A stretch of DNA of 35,233 bases from Globicatella sulfidifaciens DSM 15739 (GTDB lineage Bacteria > Bacillota > Bacilli > Lactobacillales > Aerococcaceae). Both the position numbers and the translations under genes were made by a program. A model generated the notes under the pieces. The model saw only the letters and a list, made by a program, of their open reading frames with translations. It did no database searches and was not told the DNA's origin. The DNA lies in contig NZ_FUWO01000007.1 in NCBI RefSeq assembly GCF_900167405.1, forward strand, positions 71,289 to 106,521, read 5' to 3'. The number at the start of each line of letters is the position of its first letter. The stretch's first letter is position 1. Positions 24,824 through 33,228 of this stretch are shown here, in pieces.

Positions 24824-25843
24824 ATGTCAGTATTAGTTACTGGTGGAGCGGGTTATATTGGTAGCCATACAGTGGTTGAGTTATTAAATTTAGGAACCGA
24901 TGTGGTTATTGTTGATAATTTTTATAATAGTAAGCCAGAAGTATTAGAGCGCATAAAAGAAATTACTGGCAAAGATTTTAAGTTTTATGAAGCGGATATT
25001 TTAGACAAAGAAACAATGACTAAAATTTTTGCTGAAAATGATATTGAATCCGTGATTCATTTTGCTGGTTATAAAGCGGTGGGTGAATCTGTTTCGAAAC
25101 CTTTAGAATATTATCATAATAATATTGAGGGAACGGTTGCCTTATTAGAAGTGATGCGTGCAGCAAATGTTAAAGATATCGTATTTTCTTCTTCAGCAAC
25201 CGTCTATGGTTCGGAAAATCCTTCTCCATTAGTTGAAAGTATGCCAGCTAATACGGCAAGTAATCCTTATGGTTATACTAAAGTTGTTAATGAACATTTA
25301 CTAACTGATTTAACCATTGCTGATCCAGAGTGGTCGGTCACCTTACTACGTTATTTTAATCCTATTGGTGCTCATGAATCAGGACGTATTGGTGAAGATC
25401 CTCAGGGAATTCCTAATAATTTGATGCCATATATTACACAAGTTGCAATTGGTAAACGGGATCAATTAACCATTTTTGGCAATGACTATGACACTCCAGA
25501 CGGTACTGGTGTGCGTGATTATATCCACGTAGTTGATTTAGCAAAAGGTCATATTAAAGCCTTAGAAAAGAACAAAGAACAAAAAGGTGTAAAAGTTTAT
25601 AATCTTGGTACAGGAGTTGGCTATTCAGTGCTTGACTTAGTCAATGCCTTCCAAAACACTAATAATATTGAGATAAAATACGTAATCAGTGAACGTCGTC
25701 CAGGCGATGTCGCAACCTGTTATGCTGACGTTACGGCAGCCAATAATGAGTTGAATTGGAAGACTGAAAAGACTTTAGAGGATATGTGCCGTGATTCTTG
25801 GAATTGGCAATCAAATAATCCTCAAGGATATGACGAGAAGTAG
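24824..25843 (+). CDS. galE: UDP-glucose 4-epimerase
   Basis: Interconverts UDP-glucose and UDP-galactose. It has the NAD motif GGAGYIGSH at 8-16, the catalytic SSSATVYG segment and Tyr149/Lys153 (NPYGYTK), then RYFNPIGAHESG and the C-terminal ERRPGDVA. It is 339 residues from the second of two adjacent ATG codons; AGGAG (24812-24816) is 7 nt before 24824 but only 4 nt before 24821. galU lies in the divergent operon, so precursors for glucose- and galactose-containing polymers are made here. Confidence 0.95.
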   Translation: MSVLVTGGAGYIGSHTVVELLNLGTDVVIVDNFYNSKPEVLERIKEITGKDFKFYEADILDKETMTKIFAENDIESVIHFAGYKAVGESVSKPLEYYHNNIEGTVALLEVMRAANVKDIVFSSSATVYGSENPSPLVESMPANTASNPYGYTKVVNEHLLTDLTIADPEWSVTLLRYFNPIGAHESGRIGEDPQGIPNNLMPYITQVAIGKRDQLTIFGNDYDTPDGTGVRDYIHVVDLAKGHIKALEKNKEQKGVKVYNLGTGVGYSVLDLVNAFQNTNNIEIKYVISERRPGDVATCYADVTAANNELNWKTEKTLEDMCRDSWNWQSNNPQGYDEK

Positions 25844-25852
25844 TGTTCGCAA

Positions 25853-26749
25853 ATGAAAAATAAACGTAGACAAACACCTCAACATATTAGTCCTAAATTT
25901 GAGCCAAATACCAAAAATAATCGTTCTAATGGCATGATTACGTTATTTATCAGTATGGCGCTATTTGTCACTTTATTTTTCTTTGGTTACCATTATTATA
26001 TGGGGATTGAAAAAAGCTACTCTCATTCGATTGAAGAGATAAATTGGATTGAAAAAGCAGATCGTTTGTCCAAAAATCAGCCTACGACTTTTTTAGTCGT
26101 AGGTCTGTCTTTTCCAGATGGTGGCAGAATTGAATCTCAACAAGCAACGAGTTGGAATCTCATTACTTTAAATCCTAAGACAGGACAAGGGTTATTAAGC
26201 CAGGTAAATGCTCATTTAGAAATTGATAATAAGCCTTTATATCAATGGAACCCACGTCATCAAACGGATTTATTATTAAATAAATTAGAAATAATATTGG
26301 ACCAAAATATAGATCATTTAACGGTTATTTATTTGTCAGAAACAAAAAGTCTTATTGACTTGTTTCCTAATATTACGATTACACCTCAAGTAGACTATTC
26401 CTATAATGATCTGCACCTACAAAAAAATCAAAACACTTTACTTTCCGGACGATTAGCTTTACAATATATGCTTAATCAAGGAGAAGAGACTGTTTCAGAG
26501 CGAAATCAACGAGTGAATGAGGTCTTATTAGGTATTTGGAATGAAGTATACGGTTTGAACAATTTACCGCATTGGAAGACTTATTTCGATGAAGCCAGTC
26601 AAATTGTATATAGTTCGTTATCTTGGCAAGATTACTTGCGGTTAAATTTTGGTAGTTACCAAAAAGCTATAAAGAATTTAACCATCCTTGAAGTGGATAA
26701 AGATAATTTGGAGGAGCTAAGAACAAAAGTCAAAGAAATAATCAATTAG
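25853..26749 (+). CDS. Divergent LCP (LytR-CpsA-Psr)-like membrane protein, active site degenerate
   Basis: A 298-residue protein with a basic cytoplasmic start, one membrane helix (about 28-48) and an extracellular domain that aligns in outline with the LCP protein encoded next. FLVVGLS (80-86) matches its ILLLGTD, TSWNLITLNPKTGQGLLSQ matches SDTIMIVSLNPQTQTTKMLS, and LLSGRLALQYMLNQ with SERNQRVNEVLL matches the NGVKAMNFARMR and GRQNRQKMVI segments. The Asp of the SDT motif and the Arg-Asp of IPRD are replaced (TSW, QVNA), while the SERNQR arginines remain. This suggests a non-catalytic or altered LCP homologue. It lies 9 nt after galE and 25 nt before the canonical LCP gene. The homology was seen by eye only. 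Confidence 0.6.
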   Translation: MKNKRRQTPQHISPKFEPNTKNNRSNGMITLFISMALFVTLFFFGYHYYMGIEKSYSHSIEEINWIEKADRLSKNQPTTFLVVGLSFPDGGRIESQQATSWNLITLNPKTGQGLLSQVNAHLEIDNKPLYQWNPRHQTDLLLNKLEIILDQNIDHLTVIYLSETKSLIDLFPNITITPQVDYSYNDLHLQKNQNTLLSGRLALQYMLNQGEETVSERNQRVNEVLLGIWNEVYGLNNLPHWKTYFDEASQIVYSSLSWQDYLRLNFGSYQKAIKNLTILEVDKDNLEELRTKVKEIIN

Positions 26750-26774
26750 TCGTATTATTAAGGAAGTTAATCAA

Positions 26775-28151
26775 ATGAATCATGAAACAAATAAAAATAA
26801 AAAGAAAAAGAGAAATTGGCTGAAAATCCTAAGTGCAATCTTTGTGATTTTACTCGCCGTTGGTTTTGGGCTTTTCATTAAAGTGAACTCAGACATTAAT
26901 GAATTAAAAAAATCAGTGGTGGTTGAAGATATTTCAGTTAATAAATTACGTGACAAAGAAGCCGAAGTAGATGAAGGGGAACCGTTGAATATTTTACTTT
27001 TGGGAACTGATGCGAATAATTTAGAACGAACCGAAGATCAAGGCTTTGTGAGTCGATCTGATACTATTATGATTGTCAGTTTAAATCCTCAGACACAAAC
27101 AACAAAAATGTTAAGTATTCCACGAGATACTTTATCCTTTATTGAAGGCTATGATGAACCTGAGAAGATTAACCATGCGTATGCCTATGGTGGCATTGAG
27201 ACCGCTATTGATACAATTCAAGCCTTTTTAAATATACCAATTGACTATTATGCTGTATTGGATATGTCAGGATTAGAAGAATTGATAGATGCGATTGGTG
27301 GCATTGAAGTCACTAGTCCTTTAACTTTTACTTATCGAGGCACCCAATTTAAAAAAGGTGAAACAAGGGAAGTAAATGGAGTCAAAGCGATGAATTTTGC
27401 CCGGATGCGTTATGATGATCCTGAAGGCGAAGTCGGACGACAAAATCGCCAAAAAATGGTTATTAAAGCGATTATGGATAAATTACTCAGTTTGAATGCT
27501 GTTACTTATTACCCACAAATTTTACAAGTGGTGGCCAAAAATGTTAAAACAAATTTTGATTTAACAACCATTTTATCGGTATATCCTAAGTATGTGTCAG
27601 CTCTCAACAATATTTCAGCTATTGAATTTGATGAAATGCAACCATTATATTTAGATGATATTTTTTACTTTAATATTCCAGTCTCAGCACGTTTGAAAGT
27701 TTCCAATGAATTACGAGCTCATACTCAACTTGAAGCGATACTAGCAAGTTCATTGGCTGACCCGATGGCTGATAATGAAAATGAGTTCATTAAGAGTGAA
27801 TTGATTGTGAAAAATCAATATCCAAGTGGACTAACACAAGAGCAAATTGATGCTATCAATCAACAACAAGCTGAATTAGATAGAGTTCGAGATTTAGAGA
27901 CTTCGTATAATGAAGGCGATATTTATCAACAACCAACCCAAGGATATGAAGCACCTTCTTATCAACCAAGTTATACTGAAGCGCCGTATTATCCACCACA
28001 AACCGAGCAACCTAGTGTTACTGAGCCTCCGTTCTATACAGAATCGGTAACAGAACCACCAGTTGAGACAGCGCCACCGGTTACTCAACCACCTGCGCAG
28101 AGTGAACCTGAGGTGACAGAACCTCTCGCAACCCAGCCACCAGCTGAATAG
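26775..28151 (+). CDS. LCP-family cell wall glycopolymer transferase
   Basis: A 458-residue membrane protein: basic start, membrane helix about 16-36, LCP domain about 70-300 and a Pro/Thr/Gln/Glu-rich tail from about 385 with repeated TEPP and TQPP motifs. LCP enzymes move polyprenyl-linked teichoic acid or polysaccharide to peptidoglycan. Catalytic/lipid-binding residues are intact: SRSDT (93-97), IPRDT (116-119), ARMR (209-212) and GRQNRQ (221-226). The low-complexity tail probably spans the wall. No ribosome site better than AAGGAAG precedes ATG. A hairpin follows the stop. Confidence 0.93.
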   Translation: MNHETNKNKKKKRNWLKILSAIFVILLAVGFGLFIKVNSDINELKKSVVVEDISVNKLRDKEAEVDEGEPLNILLLGTDANNLERTEDQGFVSRSDTIMIVSLNPQTQTTKMLSIPRDTLSFIEGYDEPEKINHAYAYGGIETAIDTIQAFLNIPIDYYAVLDMSGLEELIDAIGGIEVTSPLTFTYRGTQFKKGETREVNGVKAMNFARMRYDDPEGEVGRQNRQKMVIKAIMDKLLSLNAVTYYPQILQVVAKNVKTNFDLTTILSVYPKYVSALNNISAIEFDEMQPLYLDDIFYFNIPVSARLKVSNELRAHTQLEAILASSLADPMADNENEFIKSELIVKNQYPSGLTQEQIDAINQQQAELDRVRDLETSYNEGDIYQQPTQGYEAPSYQPSYTEAPYYPPQTEQPSVTEPPFYTESVTEPPVETAPPVTQPPAQSEPEVTEPLATQPPAE

Positions 28152-28205
28152 GTATGGGTGGGGTAAGATGACCAGATTGAATAACTTAAATAAACAAAAA
28201 TAAAT

Positions 28206-28250
28206 AACGAGGTTTGGCGATAAAGATGTTTTCGCTAGACCTCGTTCATT
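28206..28250 (+). terminator. Terminator-like hairpin after the LCP gene
   Basis: AACGAGGTTTGGCGA (28206-28220) pairs with TCGCTAGACCTCGTT (28232-28246), allowing wobble; only CATTTT follows, so the T-run is weak. Confidence 0.6.
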
Positions 28251-28437
28251 TTGAATGGAAATTAATATTGTGAAAGAATAGGTGGTGAACAGTTCTTCAA
28301 TCCATTATTCGTTAGCATTGTTACTATCGATAAACATTGTTTTTAATAGAATGATGGCTAAATAGAAAAAATCAAACCAATTTACGTTGGATAAACTAAG
28401 GGCAATAGCGAGTATTTTTTTATTAAAAGAGTAAGTT

Positions 28438-28446
28438 TGATATACT
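28438..28446 (+). promoter_or_regulatory. Extended -10 promoter of dinB-zip
   Basis: TGATATACT fits TGnTATAAT with one change; the -35 is not clear. It is 38 nt before dinB. Confidence 0.55.
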
Positions 28447-28484
28447 AATAACTGAAATAAGCTGAAGTGAGGTGATGATCAACA

Positions 28485-29636
28485 ATGAAATATGGTTTAT
28501 TAACTTTCGAAGAACCGAATCCAGATACGACACGAAAAATTTTGCACGTCGATATGGATGCTTTTTATGCGAGTATTGAAGTGCGAGATAATCCTAGCTT
28601 GAAAAATCGTCCTGTAGTCATCGCTAAACATCCTAATTTAACCGGTGGTAGAGGGATTGTTGCTACTTGCAATTATATTGCTCGTCAATATGGCATTCAT
28701 TCAGCAATGTCTGCTGTAGAAGCTTATAAACTATGTCCAAAAGCTATTTTTATTCAAGGGAATATGGATTATTATCGCGAGGTTTCACAACAAATCCGTG
28801 CAATATTTTTAAAATATACCGATGTTATTGAACCTTTATCATTAGATGAGGCCTATTTAGATGTGACTGTCAATAAAATTAATGAAGCCAGTGCTTTAAA
28901 AATTGCTCATTTAATTCAAAAGGAGATAGATGAAACTCTTTCGTTAACTTGTTCTATCGGTGTTTCTTATAATAAATTCATCGCAAAAATCGCCTCTGAT
29001 TATCATAAACCACATGGCATTACTATTGTGACACCTCAAGAAGCTACTAAGTTTTTACAAGCACTCCCGATTGATAAGTTTTATGGAGTTGGCGTGAAAT
29101 CTATTCCGCATTTTCATGAACTAGGAATATTTAATGGAAAAGATTTGTACCAACAGGATTTAGATACTTTGATTAAGCATTTTGGTAAAATGGGCTATTC
29201 CTTATATTTTAAAGTTCGTGGGATTCATAATGCTGCAGTAAATCAACAGCGAGATCGCAAATCAATTGGTAGAGAAAGAACCTTTACTCAATTTTTGAAT
29301 GATGAAGAAAAAATTATCGTTCAATTTGAAAAACTTACCCATAGTGTGATGAAAAAAGTTAGAGTTTTAGGCTTGCTTACAAACTCTATTACAGTTAAAA
29401 TAAGATATGGAAACTTTGAAACGATAACGAGACAAATGCAAGCAGAGGATTATTTTGATTCTTATGAAGAGGCTATTTCCATTGTGAAAGAATTATGGCT
29501 AAAACATGGGAATTTAGATCAAGAAGTGCGTTTACTGGGCGTGTCTGTTTCAAATTTATTAAATCCGGAGACATCCGCAATCCAATTAACTATTCACGAA
29601 GGGAGTGTTGATGAATGGCTTGGTTCATCGAATTAA
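28485..29636 (+). CDS. dinB: DNA polymerase IV (Y family)
   Basis: Error-prone translesion polymerase of 383 residues. The first catalytic motif is HVDMDAFYASIE (Asp23, Asp25) and the second is LSLDEAYLDVT (Asp121, Glu122). The steric-gate region FYAS and the little-finger domain (about 240-350) are present. The C-terminus ends VDEWLGSSN with no clear beta-clamp box. The zip gene starts 22 nt before its stop. Confidence 0.94.
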   Translation: MKYGLLTFEEPNPDTTRKILHVDMDAFYASIEVRDNPSLKNRPVVIAKHPNLTGGRGIVATCNYIARQYGIHSAMSAVEAYKLCPKAIFIQGNMDYYREVSQQIRAIFLKYTDVIEPLSLDEAYLDVTVNKINEASALKIAHLIQKEIDETLSLTCSIGVSYNKFIAKIASDYHKPHGITIVTPQEATKFLQALPIDKFYGVGVKSIPHFHELGIFNGKDLYQQDLDTLIKHFGKMGYSLYFKVRGIHNAAVNQQRDRKSIGRERTFTQFLNDEEKIIVQFEKLTHSVMKKVRVLGLLTNSITVKIRYGNFETITRQMQAEDYFDSYEEAISIVKELWLKHGNLDQEVRLLGVSVSNLLNPETSAIQLTIHEGSVDEWLGSSN

Positions 29637-30424
29637 ATCCAGTTTTACAAGCGTTTCTAGCTGGTATTTTTACATGGCTTTGTACCTTATTTGGCTCAGC
29701 TGTGGTCTTTTTTGTTAAAGATGTAAATGATAAATTTTTAGCAGTAATGCAAGGGTTTGCTGCTGGGATTATGACTGCCGCTTCTTTTTGGTCTTTACTA
29801 GCACCGGCACTTGAATATGCTGAGAATAGTGTGTTACCTACCTGGGCACCAGTAACTATTGGCTTTTTAGCCGGAGGAATCTTTTTGCGATTATTAGATA
29901 AACTTGTTCCCCACCTACATATCAGTGGCGACCACGGTGACACGGATATCAAAAGTGTTAATATTTCTCGTACTGCCATGTTAGTTTTGGCCGTCACGAT
30001 TCATAATATTCCAGAAGGGATGGCCTTAGGAGTTGCCTATGCTGCAGCTAGTATGCAAGTCAATGGTGCTACAATAGCGGCTGCCTTGGCATTAACGATA
30101 GGGATAGGCATTCAAAATATTCCCGAAGGGTCAGCCTTATCACTACCATTAAGAGCTGAGGGAAAATCAAAATGGCGTGCTTTCAATATGGGGCAATTAT
30201 CTGCTTTAGTTGAACCAATTGGTGCTTTATTTGGTGCCGCAGCGGTGTTATTAGTTACGACTATTTTACCTTATGGTTTAGCCTTTGCTGCTGGGGCGAT
30301 GATTTTCGTAGTAGTGGAAGAGTTAATCCCAGAATCTCAAGCTTCAAAATATACAGATTTATCAACTTTATGTTTTTTAGGTGGATTTGTTATTATGATG
30401 ATTTTAGACGTCAGTCTAGGCTAA
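29615..30424 (+). CDS. ZIP-family divalent metal transporter
   Basis: Membrane protein of 269 residues with about eight helices, of the ZupT/GufA branch. The metal-binding helices carry HNIPEGMALGV and QNIPEGSALSLPL, and a His/Asp-rich loop HLHISGDHGDTD sits before them. Members import Zn, Mn or Fe. GGGAG lies 9 nt before ATG, inside dinB, so translation is coupled to dinB. The metal is not predictable. Confidence 0.92.
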   Translation: MAWFIELNPVLQAFLAGIFTWLCTLFGSAVVFFVKDVNDKFLAVMQGFAAGIMTAASFWSLLAPALEYAENSVLPTWAPVTIGFLAGGIFLRLLDKLVPHLHISGDHGDTDIKSVNISRTAMLVLAVTIHNIPEGMALGVAYAAASMQVNGATIAAALALTIGIGIQNIPEGSALSLPLRAEGKSKWRAFNMGQLSALVEPIGALFGAAAVLLVTTILPYGLAFAAGAMIFVVVEELIPESQASKYTDLSTLCFLGGFVIMMILDVSLG

Positions 30425-30437
30425 TTATTATGAATGG

Positions 30438-30504
30438 CCATGTTTGTGTGCAGTAGTACAATCTCTTTATTGTATTACTATACATGCACAAACATGGTTT
30501 TTTT
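30438..30504 (+). terminator. Strong terminator of dinB-zip
   Basis: CCATGTTTGTG pairs perfectly with CACAAACATGG and the stem continues through GTAGTACAAT/ATTGTATTACTA; seven T follow. Confidence 0.92.
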
Positions 30505-30657
30505 ATTGGAACTTTTAAATTTGAGTATTATGACCATTATTGAAAGCCAAACAAGGAAACTAATTATTATAATGATGTAAAGGATTTATTAATCAAAATT
30601 ATTAGTAAAAAAGTATTAATAAGTAATCGGTTTGTACTAGCAACTGTATTATAAAAC

Positions 30658-30666
30658 TGTTATAAT
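30658..30666 (+). promoter_or_regulatory. Extended -10 promoter of spxR-nrnA
   Basis: TGTTATAAT with no good -35, about 50 nt before the start codon. A second TATAAT at 30568-30573 also lacks a -35. Confidence 0.6.
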
Positions 30667-30717
30667 GACATCAGATTACTATTAACATTTTTTATAGAAG
30701 AGAAGGGGCAATTTTGT

Positions 30718-32037
30718 ATGGCGACGAAACACGAACAGATTTTGCAATATATTAAATCTCTACCAGTTGGCAATAAAATTTCGGTCCGTGGGATAGCCAA
30801 GAAATTAAATATGAGTGAAGGAACCGCCTATCGAGCGATTAAAGAAGCTGAAACAAGAGGGTTAGTCTCTACTATTGAGCGCGTAGGAACGATTCGAATA
30901 GAACAGAAAGTAAAATATTTAACTGATATGCTAACCTTTAAAGAAGTGGTCAATATTATCGATGGGGATATATTAGGTGGATCAGATGGCTTATCGCGTC
31001 ATTTAAATAAATTTATTATTGGTGCGATGAAAGAAGATGCAATGGTCCGCTATTTTAGTGAGCAGTCTTTATTAATTGTGGGGAATCGTACGGAAGCTCA
31101 ATTACTTGCGTTAGAACATGATGTAGCCGTTTTGATAACAGGAGGTTTTAAAGCGAACCCAAGCGTTATCCAATTAGCCAATGAACGTAACTTACCATTA
31201 ATCTCCACTTCGTATGATACCTTTACAGTGGCGACTATGATCAATCGTTCAATTTCTGATCAATTAATTAAAAAAGAAATTTTAACGATTGAAGACATTT
31301 ATACTCCGATTGAAAAAACAGTTGCTTTAACAGCACAAGATAACGTTCGAACTTTTCATAAAATGTCTGATAAAACAGGATTATCCAGATTTCCTGTAGT
31401 CTATAATAATCGTTTAATTGGTGTCGTGACGGCTAAAGATTTAATTGGTCGCGATGAGACGGTATTGATTGAACGCGTAATGACTAAAGAGACAGTAACC
31501 GTTAAATTACATATGAGTATTGCTAGCGTGTCTCATAAAATGATTTGGGAAGATATAGAAATGATTCCCGTTGTTGCTGATAATTTACAGTTATTAGGGG
31601 TGGTTTCACGTCAAGATGTGATGAAAGCTATTCATACGATTCAACAACAACCTCAAATCGTCCATACCTTTGAAGATGATGTAGCTGTTCATTTAGATGC
31701 AATCAATCATACTAATAAATTTGGTGATTATGATTTTCAAGCAATCGTGCAACCGCAAATGATTAATAATTTAGGTACTATTTCATATGGAGTGTTATGC
31801 GAATTAATTACCCAAACGGCACAAAAGAAAGTGGTAGAGATAACGAATCTCAATAATATTATTGAAAAAATAGAAGTTCATTATTTTAATTTAATTCAAA
31901 TTGGCAATGAAATCCATTTTAAAGTAGATGTATTTCATCATAACCGACGAAGCGCTTTAGTTCAAGTAGATGTCTTTCACGAAAATACTTTAGCTGCTCG
32001 GGCGATCATTACGAGTCAAATTATTGAAAGGGGTTAG
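30718..32037 (+). CDS. spxR: HTH-DRTGG-CBS-CBS-hotdog regulator (YtoI/SpxR type)
   Basis: Five domains in 439 residues: an N-terminal helix-turn-helix (about 1-60; RGIAKKLNMSEGTAYRAIKE), a DRTGG domain (about 70-185; LITGGFKANPSVIQLANERN), two CBS domains (about 195-310; LIGVVTAKDL and LLGVVSRQDV) and a C-terminal hotdog thioesterase-like domain (about 320-435). This order is that of B. subtilis YtoI and pneumococcal SpxR, which controls the pyruvate oxidase gene spxB in response to cofactors. CBS domains probably bind adenine nucleotides. The ribosome site is GAAGGGG. It overlaps or abuts nrnA. Confidence 0.85.
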   Translation: MATKHEQILQYIKSLPVGNKISVRGIAKKLNMSEGTAYRAIKEAETRGLVSTIERVGTIRIEQKVKYLTDMLTFKEVVNIIDGDILGGSDGLSRHLNKFIIGAMKEDAMVRYFSEQSLLIVGNRTEAQLLALEHDVAVLITGGFKANPSVIQLANERNLPLISTSYDTFTVATMINRSISDQLIKKEILTIEDIYTPIEKTVALTAQDNVRTFHKMSDKTGLSRFPVVYNNRLIGVVTAKDLIGRDETVLIERVMTKETVTVKLHMSIASVSHKMIWEDIEMIPVVADNLQLLGVVSRQDVMKAIHTIQQQPQIVHTFEDDVAVHLDAINHTNKFGDYDFQAIVQPQMINNLGTISYGVLCELITQTAQKKVVEITNLNNIIEKIEVHYFNLIQIGNEIHFKVDVFHHNRRSALVQVDVFHENTLAARAIITSQIIERG

Positions 32038-32042
32038 TGAGT

Positions 32043-33026
32043 TTGAGCTACCTAATAGAATCAGAAGTAGAAGCATTTTTTCAAAAAGTAAAGGCATATG
32101 ATAAGATTATTATCCATCGCCATCAAAGACCCGATCCAGATGCATTAGGTTCACAGCTAGGTTTAAAACATTTAATTACCAATGCTTTTCCTAATAAAAG
32201 CGTTTTGGCAGCTGGTAGCAATTCTAAAGGTTTAAGTTGGTTAGGTCAAATGGATAAAGTATCTGTAGAAGACTATCAAGAGGCATTGGTTATCATTACC
32301 GATACCGCTAATACCGAAAGAATCGATGGTGACCATTATCTGAATGGCAAAGATTTAATTAAAATAGACCATCATCCGATTGTGGAGGAATATGGTAGCT
32401 TACAAATTGTAACAACTGCAGCCAGTTCTTGTAGTGAGATTATTGTAGCAATGAGTGATTTCTTAGGTCAACGATTACCGCTTACACCACAGGCAGCCCA
32501 ATTATTATATGCCGGTATTGTGGGTGATACGGGACGGTTTTTATATAATTCAACGACAGCAGCAACATTTAATTATACAGCTCTATTATTAGAACAAGGT
32601 ATCGATGCTTTTGCGATTAATGACCAATTTCAAGTGATGAGTCCAGCAGAAGTCAAATTACAAGGATTTGGTTATGAAAATCTACAAGTTAATGATGCGG
32701 GCGTTGCTTTTTTAAGAATTAACCGAGAAGATTTAGAACGTTTTGGTGTTACTGAAGAACAAACTAATGGACTTGTTAATTTGGCTTCGAGAATTCAAGG
32801 CGTGTACTGTTGGGTGACCTTTGTACAACAAGAAGGGGAGGACTTTTTCTATCGTTGTCGTCTGCGCTCAAAAGGTCCCGTCATTAATGAAATAGCTGCC
32901 CTACATGCCGGAGGCGGTCATCCGATGGCGAGTGGAGCGAATGCCTATAGTGAAGAAGAATTGAATGAAATTGTAGAACAACTTTCACAAGCTTCGTTAC
33001 TATATCAACAACAAATCAAACAATAA
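32043..33026 (+). CDS. nrnA: DHH-DHHA1 phosphoesterase, NrnA/pAp-phosphatase type
   Basis: Degrades short oligoribonucleotides (nanoRNA), pAp or linear cyclic-dinucleotide products, Mn dependent. Motifs are IIIHRHQRPDPDALGSQ, VIITDT, the DHH core KIDHHPIVEEYG, GIVGDTGRF and the DHHA1 GGGHPMASGA at the end. The start is uncertain: GTG at 32037 overlaps the upstream stop (TAGTG) but is only 3 nt from GAAAGGGG, whereas TTG at 32043 is 9 nt from it and is preferred. The pairing of a ytoI-type gene with nrnA is also seen in Bacillus. Confidence 0.92.
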   Translation: MSYLIESEVEAFFQKVKAYDKIIIHRHQRPDPDALGSQLGLKHLITNAFPNKSVLAAGSNSKGLSWLGQMDKVSVEDYQEALVIITDTANTERIDGDHYLNGKDLIKIDHHPIVEEYGSLQIVTTAASSCSEIIVAMSDFLGQRLPLTPQAAQLLYAGIVGDTGRFLYNSTTAATFNYTALLLEQGIDAFAINDQFQVMSPAEVKLQGFGYENLQVNDAGVAFLRINREDLERFGVTEEQTNGLVNLASRIQGVYCWVTFVQQEGEDFFYRCRLRSKGPVINEIAALHAGGGHPMASGANAYSEEELNEIVEQLSQASLLYQQQIKQ

Positions 33027-33036
33027 CAATTTATTT

Positions 33037-33098
33037 AGAGAAGTCAGATTAGCAGCGGTCATCTATTAAAGATGACCCTTGTGTGACTTCTCTTTTTT
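33037..33098 (+). terminator. Terminator of spxR-nrnA
   Basis: AGAGAAGTCA (33037-33046) pairs with TGACTTCTCT (33084-33093), with inner GGTCATCT/AGATGACC; a T-run follows. Confidence 0.9.
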
Positions 33099-33141
33099 GT
33101 CATTTAATTTGATTCGAAGGTTGGATGTAAGTGCTTATATT

Positions 33142-33187
33142 TTGTTACCGTTAACTTATATTTTATGTTTGCGTAAGCAAATATAAT
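33142..33187 (+). promoter_or_regulatory. Amylase promoter with cre-like site and dyad
   Basis: TATAAT is at 33182-33187. TTGTTACCGTTAACTTA (33142-33158) fits the CcpA cre consensus with two mismatches. The dyad TTTGC-GTAA-GCAAA (33168-33181) lies directly against the -10 and may be a repressor site. Carbon control is plausible but unproven. Confidence 0.45.
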
Positions 33188-33228
33188 TCGATAAAGTGAA
33201 AGTATCAAAACCAAGGAGGTAAATATTT

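Larger units (their letters stand above)
28152..28484. other. Non-coding stretch between LCP and dinB genes
   Basis: It holds the terminator-like hairpin at 28206-28246 and the dinB promoter at 28438-28446. The 190 nt between them show nothing recognisable. No LexA-type CGAAC-N4-GTTCG box is seen. Confidence 0.5.

Noticed and set aside
28152-28484. SOS (LexA) control of dinB
   Set aside because: No CGAAC-N4-GTTCG-type box was found in the promoter region.
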